A stretch of DNA of 64,000 nt from Bradyrhizobium sp. 186 (GTDB lineage: Bacteria; Pseudomonadota; Alphaproteobacteria; Rhizobiales; Xanthobacteraceae), in the NCBI RefSeq assembly GCF_023101685.1, contig NZ_CP082164.1:2914001-2978000 (forward strand). Reading direction: 5' to 3'. Of this stretch, positions 53,002 to 61,518 are shown one piece after another. The notes under the pieces are model-generated. The model saw only the letters and a program-made list of their open reading frames with translations. It made no database searches and was not told where the DNA came from. Position 1 is the stretch's first letter, and each line of letters starts with the position of its first letter. Both the position numbers and the translations under genes were made by a program.

Positions 53002-53799
53002 TCAGTACCTCGCGATCGCCGGGCCACCCCAGCGGTAGTTCAAGCGGACGAGGCCCATGTCGACGTTCTGATCGATACGCTCGGTGCGCGTAAAGACACC
53101 AAGTCCCGCGCCGGCGAAGTTGCCGGAGCCGGTGAAATCGACGTTACGACGTTCGAGAAAGATGTGATTGTACTCGATGCCAACCGACCAATTCGGCGCA
53201 AAGCCATATTCGAAGCCGGCGCCGACCGTCCCGCCCCAGCGGGTTTGATCGTTCGCCCGATCGAATTCAAGGCCGGTTGCAACGTCAAAGGTCCTGTAGC
53301 GATCGCCGACGACGGCGGCGCCACCTTTGACGTAGAACAGGGCGTTGTTCCAGGCGTAACCGATTTGGCCCGTGATCAGACCGAAGGCGTCAATTTTCGA
53401 CTGATTGCGAAGGCCGAATCCCGCGATCGCGCTGATATTGTCGCCCTTGAAATCTGCCCAGTTGCCCTGGCCTTCGACACCGAACACCCAGTTCGCTGAC
53501 TGCCAGCGATAACCGATCTGACCACCGACCGTGCCCCCGGTCGCATTGTGACAGCCTTCACCGACAAGACTACCCGGAACGCCCGTCACACCGCCCAAAG
53601 TGTCGACGAAGTCCCAGCACTTGTGGCTTGAGCCGCCACCGCCGTTGATGCCGATGTAGAAGCCGCTCCAGTCGTAGATGGCGGCGACCATCGGCGGCGG
53701 AGCCTTGGTGTACGGCCGGGCCGCGAGATCGGCCGCGCTGGCTGGAGCCGCCAGACCTAAAACTAGTGTTCCGGCCGCAGCCGCAATCAGTTTCTTCAT
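53002..53799 (-). CDS. Omp31/porin-family outer-membrane beta-barrel protein
   Basis: 265 residues from ATG 53799 (MKKLIAAAAGTLVLG), GGGGAG 7 bases upstream. Signal peptide with cleavage after PASA at about residue 22; then AADLAARPYTKAPP, usual in Bradyrhizobium Omp25/Omp31-like proteins. The barrel part alternates (WSGFYIGINGGGG, GGQIGYRWQSANWVFGVEGQG, SVGIEYNHIFL, GLVRLNYRWGG). Two cysteines in the first loop (HKCWDF, GEGCHN) may pair. Structural outer-membrane protein; own promoter and terminator. Confidence 0.92.
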   Translation of the reverse strand: MKKLIAAAAGTLVLGLAAPASAADLAARPYTKAPPPMVAAIYDWSGFYIGINGGGGSSHKCWDFVDTLGGVTGVPGSLVGEGCHNATGGTVGGQIGYRWQSANWVFGVEGQGNWADFKGDNISAIAGFGLRNQSKIDAFGLITGQIGYAWNNALFYVKGGAAVVGDRYRTFDVATGLEFDRANDQTRWGGTVGAGFEYGFAPNWSVGIEYNHIFLERRNVDFTGSGNFAGAGLGVFTRTERIDQNVDMGLVRLNYRWGGPAIARY

Positions 53800-54026
53800 T
53801 CGAGTCTCCCCAGAGATAACGAGTTCAATGAATTGGCGTGCTCGCCCACCTGCCCGAAGAATAGTACGTCGCGCTTCTGTACGTTGCTGTAGCTGGCTCG
53901 CAACACTCGCTATCAAAGGTGGCCGGAATTCTCCATATGTGTTAAGTAGTTGGGAACTAAATGCCCAGTGGCGGGCATATCGTTTGCAGCCCGCCAGCTG
54001 CCGCCCGCCAGAAGCGATTTCGCCGG

Positions 54027-54030
54027 CTAG
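54027..54030. repeat. Target-site duplication, left (CTAG)
   Basis: CTAG directly before the left end of the IS1182-family element, repeated at 55510-55513. Confidence 0.75.
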
Positions 54031-55509
54031 GAGCCTGTCCCGGTAATGGACTTGGGATCAAGCGAATCGAGTTCTGAGCGTTTTTTTGGAGACAAGTTTC
54101 TCCTTAGCGTGCTGCTGCGAGTTTTGTGAGGTTGTGGGCGGTGCAGATCATGGCCCATTCGGCTTTGACCTTGTCGATGCCGCGCAGGAGGAACTGGCGG
54201 AAGCCTCTTGCCTGCTTGATCTGGCCGAAGACGGGCTCGACGATCTGTTTTCGCAATCGATACCGGCTTCGATAGCCTGCGCGCTTGAGCTTTGTGCTCA
54301 TTCTGGCGATCAGCGTGCCGGATTTGAGCTTCCTTTTTGCCGTGGCCGCCTTGGTGCCGTGCTTTTGCCGTCCAGTGGCGACGTAGCCCTCGATCCGGCG
54401 TCGAACGAGCGTGCGAAGATTGGCTTGCGAGCAATAGCCCGCATCGGCCGATGCTTCATCCGGGTTCGTCCCGAGATTGGCTTTGATGGCATCGAGCAAG
54501 GGTGCGAGCTGCGCCTGATCGCTCGGCGAGTTGGTCAGCGTGTGCGCCACGATGATCTGATGGGCGCCATCGACGGCGGCCTGTGCGTTGTAGCCCTGGA
54601 TGAAGCCGTTTTTGGTCGGCATCACGCGGCTGTCGGGATCGGTGAAGTTGCGTTGCGCCTTGTCGCTCGGCTCTGCCGTGACAGGCTTGGACTTGCGTCC
54701 CGGCCGGCCCCTGCCGCCGTCGCCGGAGCCGTCGTCGTCCGGCTTCGAGGCGGCTTTGGTTTCGGCAGCAGCCTTGGCTTCGGCTTCCAGCGCGGCCTTG
54801 GCGGCCCGGATCTTCTCGAGCCGCTTCTCTTTATTGGCCATCCAGTCCGGCATCTCGTCGCCGCGCTTCAAGGCTCCGAACTGGCGGTCCTCGGCCTTGT
54901 CGGTCTGAGCGGCTTCGGCGAACCAGCGTTGGACTTCGGCAGCAAGCCTCGGTTCGGCCTCTTTCATCCGGCCATAGCTCATCGCCTTGTTGATCCCGGC
55001 ATTGGCCTTGATCTTGGTGCCATCGAGCGCCACATGGCCAAGCTTCACAAGGCCGGCCTCGCGGCACAGCTTCAAGACCTGCCGGAACAGGCCCGATAGC
55101 GCGGCCAGATGGCGCTTGCGGAACTCGCTGATCGTGCGGAAGTCCGGACGCTGCATCCCCGTTACTGCCGCAAAATCCAGCCGCTCCTCGCAGCCCCGAG
55201 CGATCCTGCGCGACGAGTAGATCCCCTGGCTGTAAGCATAAAGCAGCAGCGCCACCATCATGCCAGGATGATAGGGCGGAAAGCCGCGCTCCTCGTCGTA
55301 GGCATCCATGATCGCCGACAGGTCCAAACCCGTGCGAACCGTGTCGCGAACAAAGTGGGCCACGTGCCCGGGAGGCACCAAATCCTGGACCGACGGCGGC
55401 AGCAGCCAAACCTGATCAACGTCCCAAGGACGAAATGTCTTGCTCATCCGCCGTTTGAATCACGACGCTTGTGCTTCGTCGAGAAAAATCCGATTACTCG
55501 GACAGGCTC
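54031..55509 (-). mobile_element. Complete insertion sequence, IS1182 family
   Basis: 1479 bases with imperfect terminal inverted repeats starting GAGCCTGTCC (54031 on; complement ending at 55509), about 16 of the first 20 bases matching. It is flanked by the palindromic 4-bp duplication CTAG and contains one intact transposase gene on the minus strand. Size and target fit IS1182. Confidence 0.88.
54104..55447 (-). CDS. IS1182-family transposase
   Basis: 447 residues (MSKTFRPWDVDQVWLLPPS). N-terminal DUF772-type domain (MVALLLYAYSQGIYSSRRI, then TISEFRKRH). The catalytic DDE is seen as D in GHVALDGTKIKANAG (about residue 147), D in ASADAGYCSQANL (about 345) and E in QIVEPVFGQIKQARGF (about 413). 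A charged Ala/Lys linker separates the parts. Full length and without frameshift. Confidence 0.93.
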   Translation of the reverse strand: MSKTFRPWDVDQVWLLPPSVQDLVPPGHVAHFVRDTVRTGLDLSAIMDAYDEERGFPPYHPGMMVALLLYAYSQGIYSSRRIARGCEERLDFAAVTGMQRPDFRTISEFRKRHLAALSGLFRQVLKLCREAGLVKLGHVALDGTKIKANAGINKAMSYGRMKEAEPRLAAEVQRWFAEAAQTDKAEDRQFGALKRGDEMPDWMANKEKRLEKIRAAKAALEAEAKAAAETKAASKPDDDGSGDGGRGRPGRKSKPVTAEPSDKAQRNFTDPDSRVMPTKNGFIQGYNAQAAVDGAHQIIVAHTLTNSPSDQAQLAPLLDAIKANLGTNPDEASADAGYCSQANLRTLVRRRIEGYVATGRQKHGTKAATAKRKLKSGTLIARMSTKLKRAGYRSRYRLRKQIVEPVFGQIKQARGFRQFLLRGIDKVKAEWAMICTAHNLTKLAAAR

Positions 55510-55513
55510 CTAG
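55510..55513. repeat. Target-site duplication, right (CTAG)
   Basis: Identical to 54027-54030, directly after the IS1182-family right end. Confidence 0.75.
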
Positions 55514-55539
55514 TAGAGATCGGGTTGAAGGTGAAGCTG

Positions 55540-55788
55540 ATGTCTGACGTAGAAGAACGCGCGGAGATCACGCAAAAGCGCGAAGCAACCGTCAAACAGC
55601 TATTGCGTCGCGCAGCCAAGCGCACCCGACCAAGCCAAGCCTTTTCTGTAGTTCCTCATAGCCGCGAGACAGATGCGAACCGTGAGTTCGCGCCAGATCG
55701 CGACGCGGACGCCATTGTATGGTTCTTGATCGCCCTCCCGGTATTCATGGTCGCCCATGCACTCTGCGTGAAGATTGGCGCCATCTAG
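55540..55788 (+). CDS. Small hypothetical protein with C-terminal membrane helix
   Basis: 82 residues from ATG 55540 (MSDVEERAEITQKREATVK). Basic helical N-terminal half (KQLLRRAAKRTRPSQ); residues ~62-78 are hydrophobic (WFLIALPVFMVAHAL). AAGGTG 6 bases upstream. The IS1182 element landed 27 bases before its start and may have replaced its promoter. Confidence 0.5.
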   Translation: MSDVEERAEITQKREATVKQLLRRAAKRTRPSQAFSVVPHSRETDANREFAPDRDADAIVWFLIALPVFMVAHALCVKIGAI

Positions 55789-55932
55789 CTAGCTCCACGG
55801 CAGGGACGCACAAAGAGAGCCTTTGTTCATCCCGATGGTGCGCTCGGATCTCGCGACGTCACTTCCAGCAGGGCCGCCTCCAGTTGGCGGTCTGTCCAGC
55901 CGATGGCAGCGAAGGGCTGAATCCAGCGCACC

Positions 55933-56556
55933 TCAGCGCGTTGGAGCTTGCCGCAGCGTTCTTAGCCGAGGGCCGCAGAGGTCTACACGCTCGGAACCGA
56001 GAGCGCGGCCTGAGATATCTCCAAAAGACACACGCCAGACCGTGTTGGGATAGCTGCCGGCACACACCAAATGTGTCGTATCGGATGCATAGTTGACGCA
56101 GCGCTTTAGACACTGCCTCGCCAGCGCAGCTTGGCGATCGGGGCAGTTCAGACCGGTTCTTTTGTCTTCGGCCTTACCGGCGTCGTCCTCAAAAAAACAA
56201 TCCCGCAACTGCGCATTTCCGGTTAACACGTTCACGCATTGAGCGGTCGCGTCGCCGACCTGCGCTTTGGTCGGATTCACCAATGCGCACTCTGGGGGAA
56301 TCTGAACTGGGGCCACGTAGGTACGCGCTGGCCGGCGGGCGAGCACGGCGGCTCGGTGCTTGCGCACCGCGGACCCACGTGACGGCCCTCGAGAATCTTC
56401 GGCGCAGGCGATAGGAAGGCATCTGGTCCACAGCGGACCGCTGCTCACGCACCGATTGGCGTCTGGCGCGCAGCCGGTGGGGCAACAGGTTTGCGCAGAC
56501 GCGGGCGATATCACCGCATATGCCAAAACCAGGATTGGCACCTTGAGATGGCGCAT
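55933..56556 (-). CDS. Secreted Cys-rich hypothetical protein
   Basis: 207 residues, GCGGGGAA before ATG 56556. Signal peptide ends at PASAQ (residues 1-22). Cysteine pairs follow (TCCPTGCAPDANRC, IACAEDS), a proline/arginine middle, then DCFFEDDAGKAEDK and ARQCLKRCVNY. Ten or more cysteines suggest a disulphide-bonded exported protein. No family recognised. It starts 17 bases before the stop of the next minus-strand gene, so both may share a transcript. Confidence 0.6.
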   Translation of the reverse strand: MRHLKVPILVLAYAVISPASAQTCCPTGCAPDANRCVSSGPLWTRCLPIACAEDSRGPSRGSAVRKHRAAVLARRPARTYVAPVQIPPECALVNPTKAQVGDATAQCVNVLTGNAQLRDCFFEDDAGKAEDKRTGLNCPDRQAALARQCLKRCVNYASDTTHLVCAGSYPNTVWRVSFGDISGRALGSERVDLCGPRLRTLRQAPTR

Positions 56557-56574
56557 GTTCCCCGCACCAGACAG

Positions 56575-57039
56575 CTAAGCGGCGCTCGACTTGTCCTTTT
56601 CAATCGCGCTCATTCTTTTTCTTCTTGTCATCTCCATCCTGGCCGCCAAACCCCGAGGAGGCCTTGTTACCGCCGCCACCTCCAGATCGGGAGCCTTCCT
56701 CTCCGGAATGCGCGACCTTGGACCCCTTTGCGCCACCCGCGTTCTCGCCGCCACCCCGCTTGAGCCCCCACCACCGCCGCCGGCTGATGAATGCTCCCCT
56801 GTCGCGTTTTCCTTGGTCGAGGGCTCCTTGGTCGAGCTGTGTGGATCATTGTCGAAGACTGAATGATTGCTGCCGCCGCCGCTATATCCTGCTCCGTCTT
56901 GGGCGCCGGAACGTGCGATGGCTGTTGACGTCAACGAGGTCGACAAGAGCAAAGTCATCGCTGGCGAGGTTACGGCAGCAAACGTGCCACAAATCTTCAA
57001 GAACTCCCGGCGGTCTTCGTCGTCTTCTGTTGTGGGCAT
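56575..57039 (-). CDS. Tat-exported glycine/serine-rich hypothetical protein
   Basis: 154 residues, AGGGGGA 6 bases before ATG 57039. Twin-arginine leader DRREFLKICGTFAAV and a hydrophobic core to AIARSG. Low-complexity Gly/Ser region (AGGGGGGSSG). After about residue 95 composition turns Arg-rich, while the next frame reads SRSGGGGNKASSGFGGQDGDD to a stop near 56607, a more natural Gly-rich end. So a frameshift in the Gly run is likely and the true protein may be ~145 residues of Gly-rich repeats. Confidence 0.5.
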   Translation of the reverse strand: MPTTEDDEDRREFLKICGTFAAVTSPAMTLLLSTSLTSTAIARSGAQDGAGYSGGGSNHSVFDNDPHSSTKEPSTKENATGEHSSAGGGGGGSSGVAARTRVAQRGPRSRIPERKAPDLEVAAVTRPPRGLAARMEMTRRKRMSAIEKDKSSAA

Positions 57040-57069
57040 CAGGTCCCCCTGGGCTCGATTGCGACAGTT

Positions 57070-57120
57070 TAAAATTAAATCAGATTAAATAAATTAAAAC
57101 CTATTAATTGGTTCAATCAC
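57070..57120. promoter_or_regulatory. AT-rich divergent promoter region
   Basis: About 50 bases of strongly AT-rich DNA (TTTAAAATTAAATCAG..) in a GC-rich genome, upstream of the Tat-exported protein gene on the left and VanZ on the right. Probable promoter and possible target of nucleoid silencing. Confidence 0.4.
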
Positions 57121-57264
57121 GAAAAGTAACGTTCTTGTGCTCCTACCAGTTGTACCCGGCCTCCACCCGCGCAGACGGCAGAAGTTCTGGGGTAAGGTGA
57201 AGAACCGCAGCCACCCTGAGCCGGTTGGCGCTGAAGTATATTGCGGCAACAACTCGGGACTAGC

Positions 57265-57624
57265 ATGCTGTATAGAATTTCGGTTGCCGTGGCGTGGGCT
57301 TCTCTTGCCTTCATCACCTACGCAAGTCTCTCTCCATTCCACGACAGGCCTCAACTGAGCAGTTCGGCCAACATCGAACACATCGCGGCCTTTGCGTTCC
57401 TAGGTTTCGCATTTTGTGCCGCGTACCGGGACCGGATGACGCTGGTGTGCAGCGTCGTGCTTGGTAGCGCAGTGGTGCTGGAATTGTTGCAAAAGCTGAC
57501 GCCAGATCGCCATGCTAGATTGCTGGATGCGTCCGAAAAGGTCGTTGGCGGGTTGCTCGGGATTTTGCTCGCCAGTATCGCTTTACGCCTGATCGAGCGC
57601 TGGACGGCTGCGTCTGATGTCTGA
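57265..57624 (+). CDS. VanZ-family membrane protein
   Basis: 119 residues (MLYRISVAVAWASLAFITY). Three to four hydrophobic segments; VanZ marks are SLSPFHDRP, IEHIAAFAFLGFAF, and LELLQKLTPDRHARLLDASEK followed by a last helix. In Gram-positives VanZ gives low teicoplanin resistance; in alphaproteobacteria these short single-domain proteins are of unknown role, possibly envelope-related. No RBS of strength is seen. Confidence 0.8.
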   Translation: MLYRISVAVAWASLAFITYASLSPFHDRPQLSSSANIEHIAAFAFLGFAFCAAYRDRMTLVCSVVLGSAVVLELLQKLTPDRHARLLDASEKVVGGLLGILLASIALRLIERWTAASDV

Positions 57625-57630
57625 CGGTTC

Positions 57631-57798
57631 TTGCGGGTTTGCCGGGTCCATGAGGCGCTGCGGGCCACGCCAGCGGTTGCGCTGGGCATCACAGACCGTG
57701 TCTGGACCATTGGCGATTTGATTGATGCCGTGCTGCCGTTGGAGCCGAACAAGCCGGTTCGGGTGAAGCGCAACTTCCGGGTAATAGACGGCGGGCGC
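57631..57798 (+). pseudogene. C-terminal remnant of a transposase (IS1/integrase-core type)
   Basis: CRVHEALRATPAVALGITD, RVWTIGDLIDAV and FRVIDGG match the tail of a DDE transposase found in Bradyrhizobium, where the pattern is NFCRVHEALRxTPAMAAG. About 55 codons, no start. It directly follows VanZ. Confidence 0.55.
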
Positions 57799-57833
57799 CT
57801 CGCCGCCGGCCATCGATCCTCGGGAAGCCGTGG

Positions 57834-58064
57834 TCAGTCCCCCTCAGGCAGCCTCAGGATCACCACGTTGCCCGGTTCGCTGGGACTTGACCGCTCGCGC
57901 TGCCTCTTTACCACCTGCTCAAGCTCGAGAGCTTCAATTGCGAGCTCATCTGCCAAGCGCCTGAACAATTCGCGTTTTTCTGGGTCGCTCGTCCGCCTGC
58001 TCATGAGGGCGAAATCTGAGGCGTTGGCACGTAACTTGTCTAATCTGTCCCCTAGGTCCTTCAT
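57834..58064 (-). CDS. Small helical hypothetical protein
   Basis: 76 residues from ATG 58064 (MKDLGDRLDKLRANASDF). Two amphipathic helices (SDPEKRELFRRLADELAI, LEQVVKRQRERS), ending NVVILRLPEGD. A common Bradyrhizobium hypothetical type. Moderate RBS (GGACCTGAG). Function unknown. Confidence 0.6.
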   Translation of the reverse strand: MKDLGDRLDKLRANASDFALMSRRTSDPEKRELFRRLADELAIEALELEQVVKRQRERSSPSEPGNVVILRLPEGD

Positions 58065-58331
58065 CGCTCAGGTCCTAAACGGCTTTGGCAAAACGCTCGA
58101 ACACCCTATCCGCTCTTCCTTAACCACTCGTTAGGCGGTGATCCGGTGAACGGGGGCGGAGTTCCCGATTCGCAAAAATGCGTCCCGAGTTCGTATCATT
58201 CCGTTGATGCGTATGGCTTAATGAGCCTCTGGCTGGCGACCACCGGCGGCATTGGACGGAAGGACGACACCACCGCAGATGCTGAGGCGTTTGTCTTGCT
58301 GCATGGTGTTGCGGCAGGGGCGGTGCCATTC

Positions 58332-58523
58332 TCAGGGGTGGTTCCGAGCCGATGCTGATGAGCGTCGGCTGATCGAGTCGCCCATCGTGTGATGGAGTTG
58401 CTCAAGCCGCCGCGCGAGCTCTTGCTTTTTGGCAACTATCCTTGCAGCGAGAATCTCATCGACCTCTGTGTGGAGAGCCCACAGCTCATCGATGGATATG
58501 TTCTCAAATTGCTCTCTGTACAT
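58332..58523 (-). pseudogene. H-NS-family protein lacking its DNA-binding domain
   Basis: 63 residues from ATG 58523 (MYREQFENISIDELWALHTE), GGTGGAA upstream. This is the N-terminal oligomerisation half of H-NS-like proteins (ILAARIVAKKQELARRLEQL). The C-terminal AT-hook-like domain (usually with YRNPxxPxxTWAGRGRxPxW) is missing; after LEQLHHTMGD the sequence is foreign. If expressed it could act as a dominant-negative partner, but truncation by rearrangement is the simpler view. Confidence 0.65.
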
Positions 58524-59099
58524 GATTCCACCCAATCTGCTTCCCAAATCGCTAGGGGCTTTTTCTTGGCGTTCGCGCCGGGACCGTCGTGCTTGGCGAT
58601 TCTTTCAACGGCGACGTGCCGGGATACTTGGCGCCGTTCTCTGTGCCTCGGGCCAGCCGACCGCGACGAGGAGAGGATGTGGGCCGGCAGGGGGGTGCGT
58701 GGGCCAAGGCGCACACGGGTGCGCTTTCAAGCGCCCGGGTCTCCTACCATAAACCGGAGAAATCGCACTGTTCGCTTGTGAACATACCGGCCCCAGCATC
58801 TGACGGGTGGCTGCCCCGATGCTGAGGCCGTTTCTGCGCCGGTTGTCGAAAGCGGGGCAAATGCAACCTGCGCTGCACGGGTTCTTATGGAGCGTCCGCT
58901 CGGGCGAAGGCAGAGCGTGCAGCAGAAGCCCGGAAGGCTGCCGATCGGCTCGCCTGCGAAGCCTGGACGCCATGTCCATCTTACGAAGGTTGCGAACAGA
59001 CGGCGGCCGAGTTGGTATTCCAGTATCCGATCGTTCAATGGCCCGATGAGCGTTCAAATGGAAAACCGCGTGATCGTAGTACATGCCTCCGGAAGGCTG
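58524..59099. other. Gene-poor stretch, nothing recognised
   Basis: 576 bases with only short frames. A plus-strand frame at about 58850-59010 (ARAKAERAAEARKAADRLA then EGCEQTAAELVFQYP) has protein-like character but no start or stop in proper place. Confidence 0.4.
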
Positions 59100-59424
59100 C
59101 TAGACCAGTTGCGCGGAGAGCTGCACTTCGTGGTCGTGCTTGCGCGAGTGCAGGGCGTTGAAATCGGAGATGCCGTCGACGCCGAGAATAACGGCCTCGC
59201 CATCGATGGCGAAGTGCTTCTGCCCGTTCTTAAGTGCGGCCTCGGCGATTCCAGGGATACCGCCTCGTCCAATCGGTGCCGTTCCGGGAGAGCAGGCGCA
59301 CGCGGTCGTTCTCCCGGATGACTACTATCCGGTAGCCGTCGTGCTTCACTTCATGGATCCAGTCCGGTCCCGATGGGACCTGCTTGCCGGCGGTCGCCAA
59401 GCAAACCCCGTACGTCATGCGCAT
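59100..59424 (-). pseudogene. ATP-dependent DNA ligase fragment (LigD-ligase type)
   Basis: The adenylation site HEVKHDGYR (KxDG) and LLSRNGTDWTRRYPW are clear. There one extra base (59249-59250) shifts the frame; one over it continues HFAIDGEAVILGVDGISDF and ALHSRKHDHEVQLS to a stop at 59100. Less than half of a ligase domain remains. Relatives are the non-homologous end-joining ligases of rhizobia, which repair double-strand breaks. Confidence 0.7.
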
Positions 59425-59453
59425 AAGCCGGAGATAAGCACTTCGGCTGGATT

Positions 59454-59786
59454 TTACGAACCTGTCCCTGCGCGCCTTGCCGCTCTCTCCAGGAATTCCA
59501 GCATGGAGGGGGCCACTTCCTCAAGCTCGACGAAACGACGGCGCAACTCATCCGCGATATCCGCGGTCACATCGCGCGACCATCCCTGTGTCGTGTTGAA
59601 GGCCACGATGCGAGCGGGATGCATGTATTGGCCTTCGATCAGGTGCCGTATGAGCGTCGCACGATTGCCGTCCTCTTCCGCCGTCTCGCACCAAGCGCGT
59701 CCGAGCCGGTCGCCAAAGTCCTCAAGCACAAGGTAGACATCTTGGTCCGCCGCCACATGAGGCACGATGGATGGGGAGCGGCGCAT
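59454..59786 (-). CDS. Hypothetical protein
   Basis: 110 residues from ATG 59786 (MRRSPSIVPHVAADQD). Reads VYLVLEDFGDRLGRAWCET, LIRHLIEGQYMHPARIVAFN, then a helical tail (IADELRRRFVELEEV). This is a Bradyrhizobium-wide small soluble protein type with no assigned function. RBS GGAG is 10 bases upstream. Confidence 0.6.
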   Translation of the reverse strand: MRRSPSIVPHVAADQDVYLVLEDFGDRLGRAWCETAEEDGNRATLIRHLIEGQYMHPARIVAFNTTQGWSRDVTADIADELRRRFVELEEVAPSMLEFLERAARRAGTGS

Positions 59787-59850
59787 GCCAGAAACTCCAC
59801 GAGAACCTGCGATTCCCTCGATAACGTTACTATTTAATGCGAGGAGTAAA

Positions 59851-59898
59851 GACAAAATCGAAAATGAAACAGAATTAAATGTAGACAAAATCAAAATG
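59851..59898. repeat. AT-rich direct repeat upstream of the 59454-59786 gene
   Basis: GACAAAATCGAAAATG at 59851 and GACAAAATCAAAATG at 59884 form a direct repeat with a 33-base period. They lie 65-110 bases before the minus-strand start at 59786, a likely promoter position. Confidence 0.5.
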
Positions 59899-60032
59899 TG
59901 GATTTAATTTTGGAAGTACCTTGGCGCCGGACGAACGCGTCAAGCTCTCCGAGAAGCGGCTCCAGCGTCCGTCCTGCCCCCTGCTTACCCTCGGATGCGG
60001 GGGCCGTTTCTTCGGCATATGGGGAGCGAACC

Positions 60033-60134
60033 ATGAAGTTCCTGTCCCTGGGTGACTTCTTTCTTATCTCTGCGCTGACGGGAGCAATTATGCTGGTCGA
60101 GATGGCGCTCTTCATTGTTATGGGCATGATCTGA
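60033..60134 (+). CDS. Tiny membrane protein (33 residues)
   Basis: MKFLSLGDFFLISALTGAI and a second hydrophobic half ending FIVMGMI; essentially one long or two short membrane segments. GGGGAG 6 bases before ATG 60033. Small membrane peptides of this kind are often missed; function unknown. Confidence 0.45.
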   Translation: MKFLSLGDFFLISALTGAIMLVEMALFIVMGMI

Positions 60135-60403
60135 GCCAATGAGGAACACCGGGAATTCGCAGCTGACGCGTCGGTGGGCCGCGCTCACGAACACAAGAAA
60201 CGACAGTGCGAATACGCTCGCGGAAGCGCCAACGCGCTCTGTCAGACCAATCCCCACACTATCGCTTCATGGAGGCGCCACATACGGACGTAGTCCGCCA
60301 GCGCTTCCGCTCCTTTGGTTGGTTGAGGGCGCCTGAGGAACTTGGGCTTGCCCCCGCGGATCATATAAGTTCACTTGCAAATCCCTAATGAGCAGGGGGT
60401 GCC

Positions 60404-60475
60404 GTGGGTATTTTCTTACTCTTTCTCGCGGCGTGCGTTGTTGGCGTTCTTCTCCTCCTCGCATTCCGCCTATAG
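60404..60475 (+). CDS. Tiny hydrophobic peptide ORF (23 residues)
   Basis: GTG 60404 opens MGIFLLFLAACVVGVLLLL and ends AFRL. The upstream AGGGGG is 4 bases away. One membrane helix. Short enough to be chance, but it is the second of three such ORFs within 650 bases. Confidence 0.3.
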   Translation: MGIFLLFLAACVVGVLLLLAFRL

Positions 60476-60596
60476 GGCCGACAGCGGACGCAACAGTTGC
60501 GTTGAAACCTCAGCCCTGCGCCGAATTAAGGTTTTTGGCTGGTTGTTTTTGACTGTGCGCGGTTGAGCGCGTTCAACTCCATGGCTGGAGACGAAC

Positions 60597-60680
60597 GTGA
60601 TCACTTGGCTGCTAGTCATCCTCGTCGCTGTCAGCGTTGCAATCCTGATTGCGCACGCGATAGACGCGATACGTTCCTGA
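60597..60680 (+). CDS. Tiny membrane peptide ORF (27 residues)
   Basis: GTG 60597 opens MITWLLVILVAVSVAILIA and ends HAIDAIRS: one membrane helix with a polar tail. GGAG is 7 bases upstream. Better supported than 60404 because of the ribosome site and the helix/tail division. Confidence 0.45.
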   Translation: MITWLLVILVAVSVAILIAHAIDAIRS

Positions 60681-61518
60681 AGCTCAGCGCAGCGGCGCGA
60701 GCTACTGCTTGAAGGTAGGTGACTATGCGTTGTTCTTTGGGCTGGAGTTGAGGAGCGGCAAGGCCGGCAGATCGATCGGCTCGTCTAGAGGTCGATCGAC
60801 CCGGTCCGCCTTCCTTCGGCTGACGAGGAGACCAATAGAGCCGGCACCCTACCGGCAGGGCTCCTGCGATCATCAACGATTCCCACAATGCCATTGTTGA
60901 GTCCGCGGCACGAGCAAAAGTCAAAACGCACGCGCGTCAAAGCTACGCAGCTGCCTTCTAAACCATTTAACCATTTAGATTGATCTAGCAAAAGATTTAA
61001 TATATATAATTATTTATATTTGGATTTATATTCTAGAACGCGCGGGGTGCATTTTATGCCCTCGATAAAGTCTACGCACTTCAGCGCAGAGCCTTCCGAA
61101 CAACGCTCCCCTGATCGCGGGCGTGCGCCTCCTGCGTGCCCCTCTTCGACTCCTACTGAGAGGGGTCTGAGTGGGCCGGGAACCATCAACGTCATGCCAG
61201 AGGTCGCGAACGACAACGCGGGCGCCTGGCCTCTGCTACCGTTTCCTGATGGCTGGTACGCCACCTGTTGATCTGTGATGCGGCTCGCCCTGCGGTGCTC
61301 AGCAAGTAGCAGGCGGGCGCATTTGATAGCTTTCAATTGCCCACAACATCCGCCGGTTCACGCTGGCGGACCTTCACAGCAGCCCGAAGGCCCGAGCAAT
61401 CAGCACGGCGGTTACGATCGCCAGCATGGCATAAACGGTTCTTCGACCGACGCGGTTCACTTCTCGATGCGAACGGGGCAGACCATCAGACCGCCACCAC
61501 ACTCCAGTTCGATCACCT
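60681..61518. other. Gene-poor stretch with AT-rich island
   Basis: No firm gene. At about 60960-61040 the DNA is very AT-rich (AATATATATAATTATTTATA), with ACCATTTA repeated just before. At 61056-61271 a plus frame ends AWPLLPFPDGWYATC, like the start of a Rieske-type oxygenase (WPLIPFPxGWY), then stops; probably a cut gene. Confidence 0.4.

Noticed and set aside
54104..55099. Plus-strand frame of 337 codons inside the IS1182 element
   Set aside because: Complementary shadow of the transposase gene.
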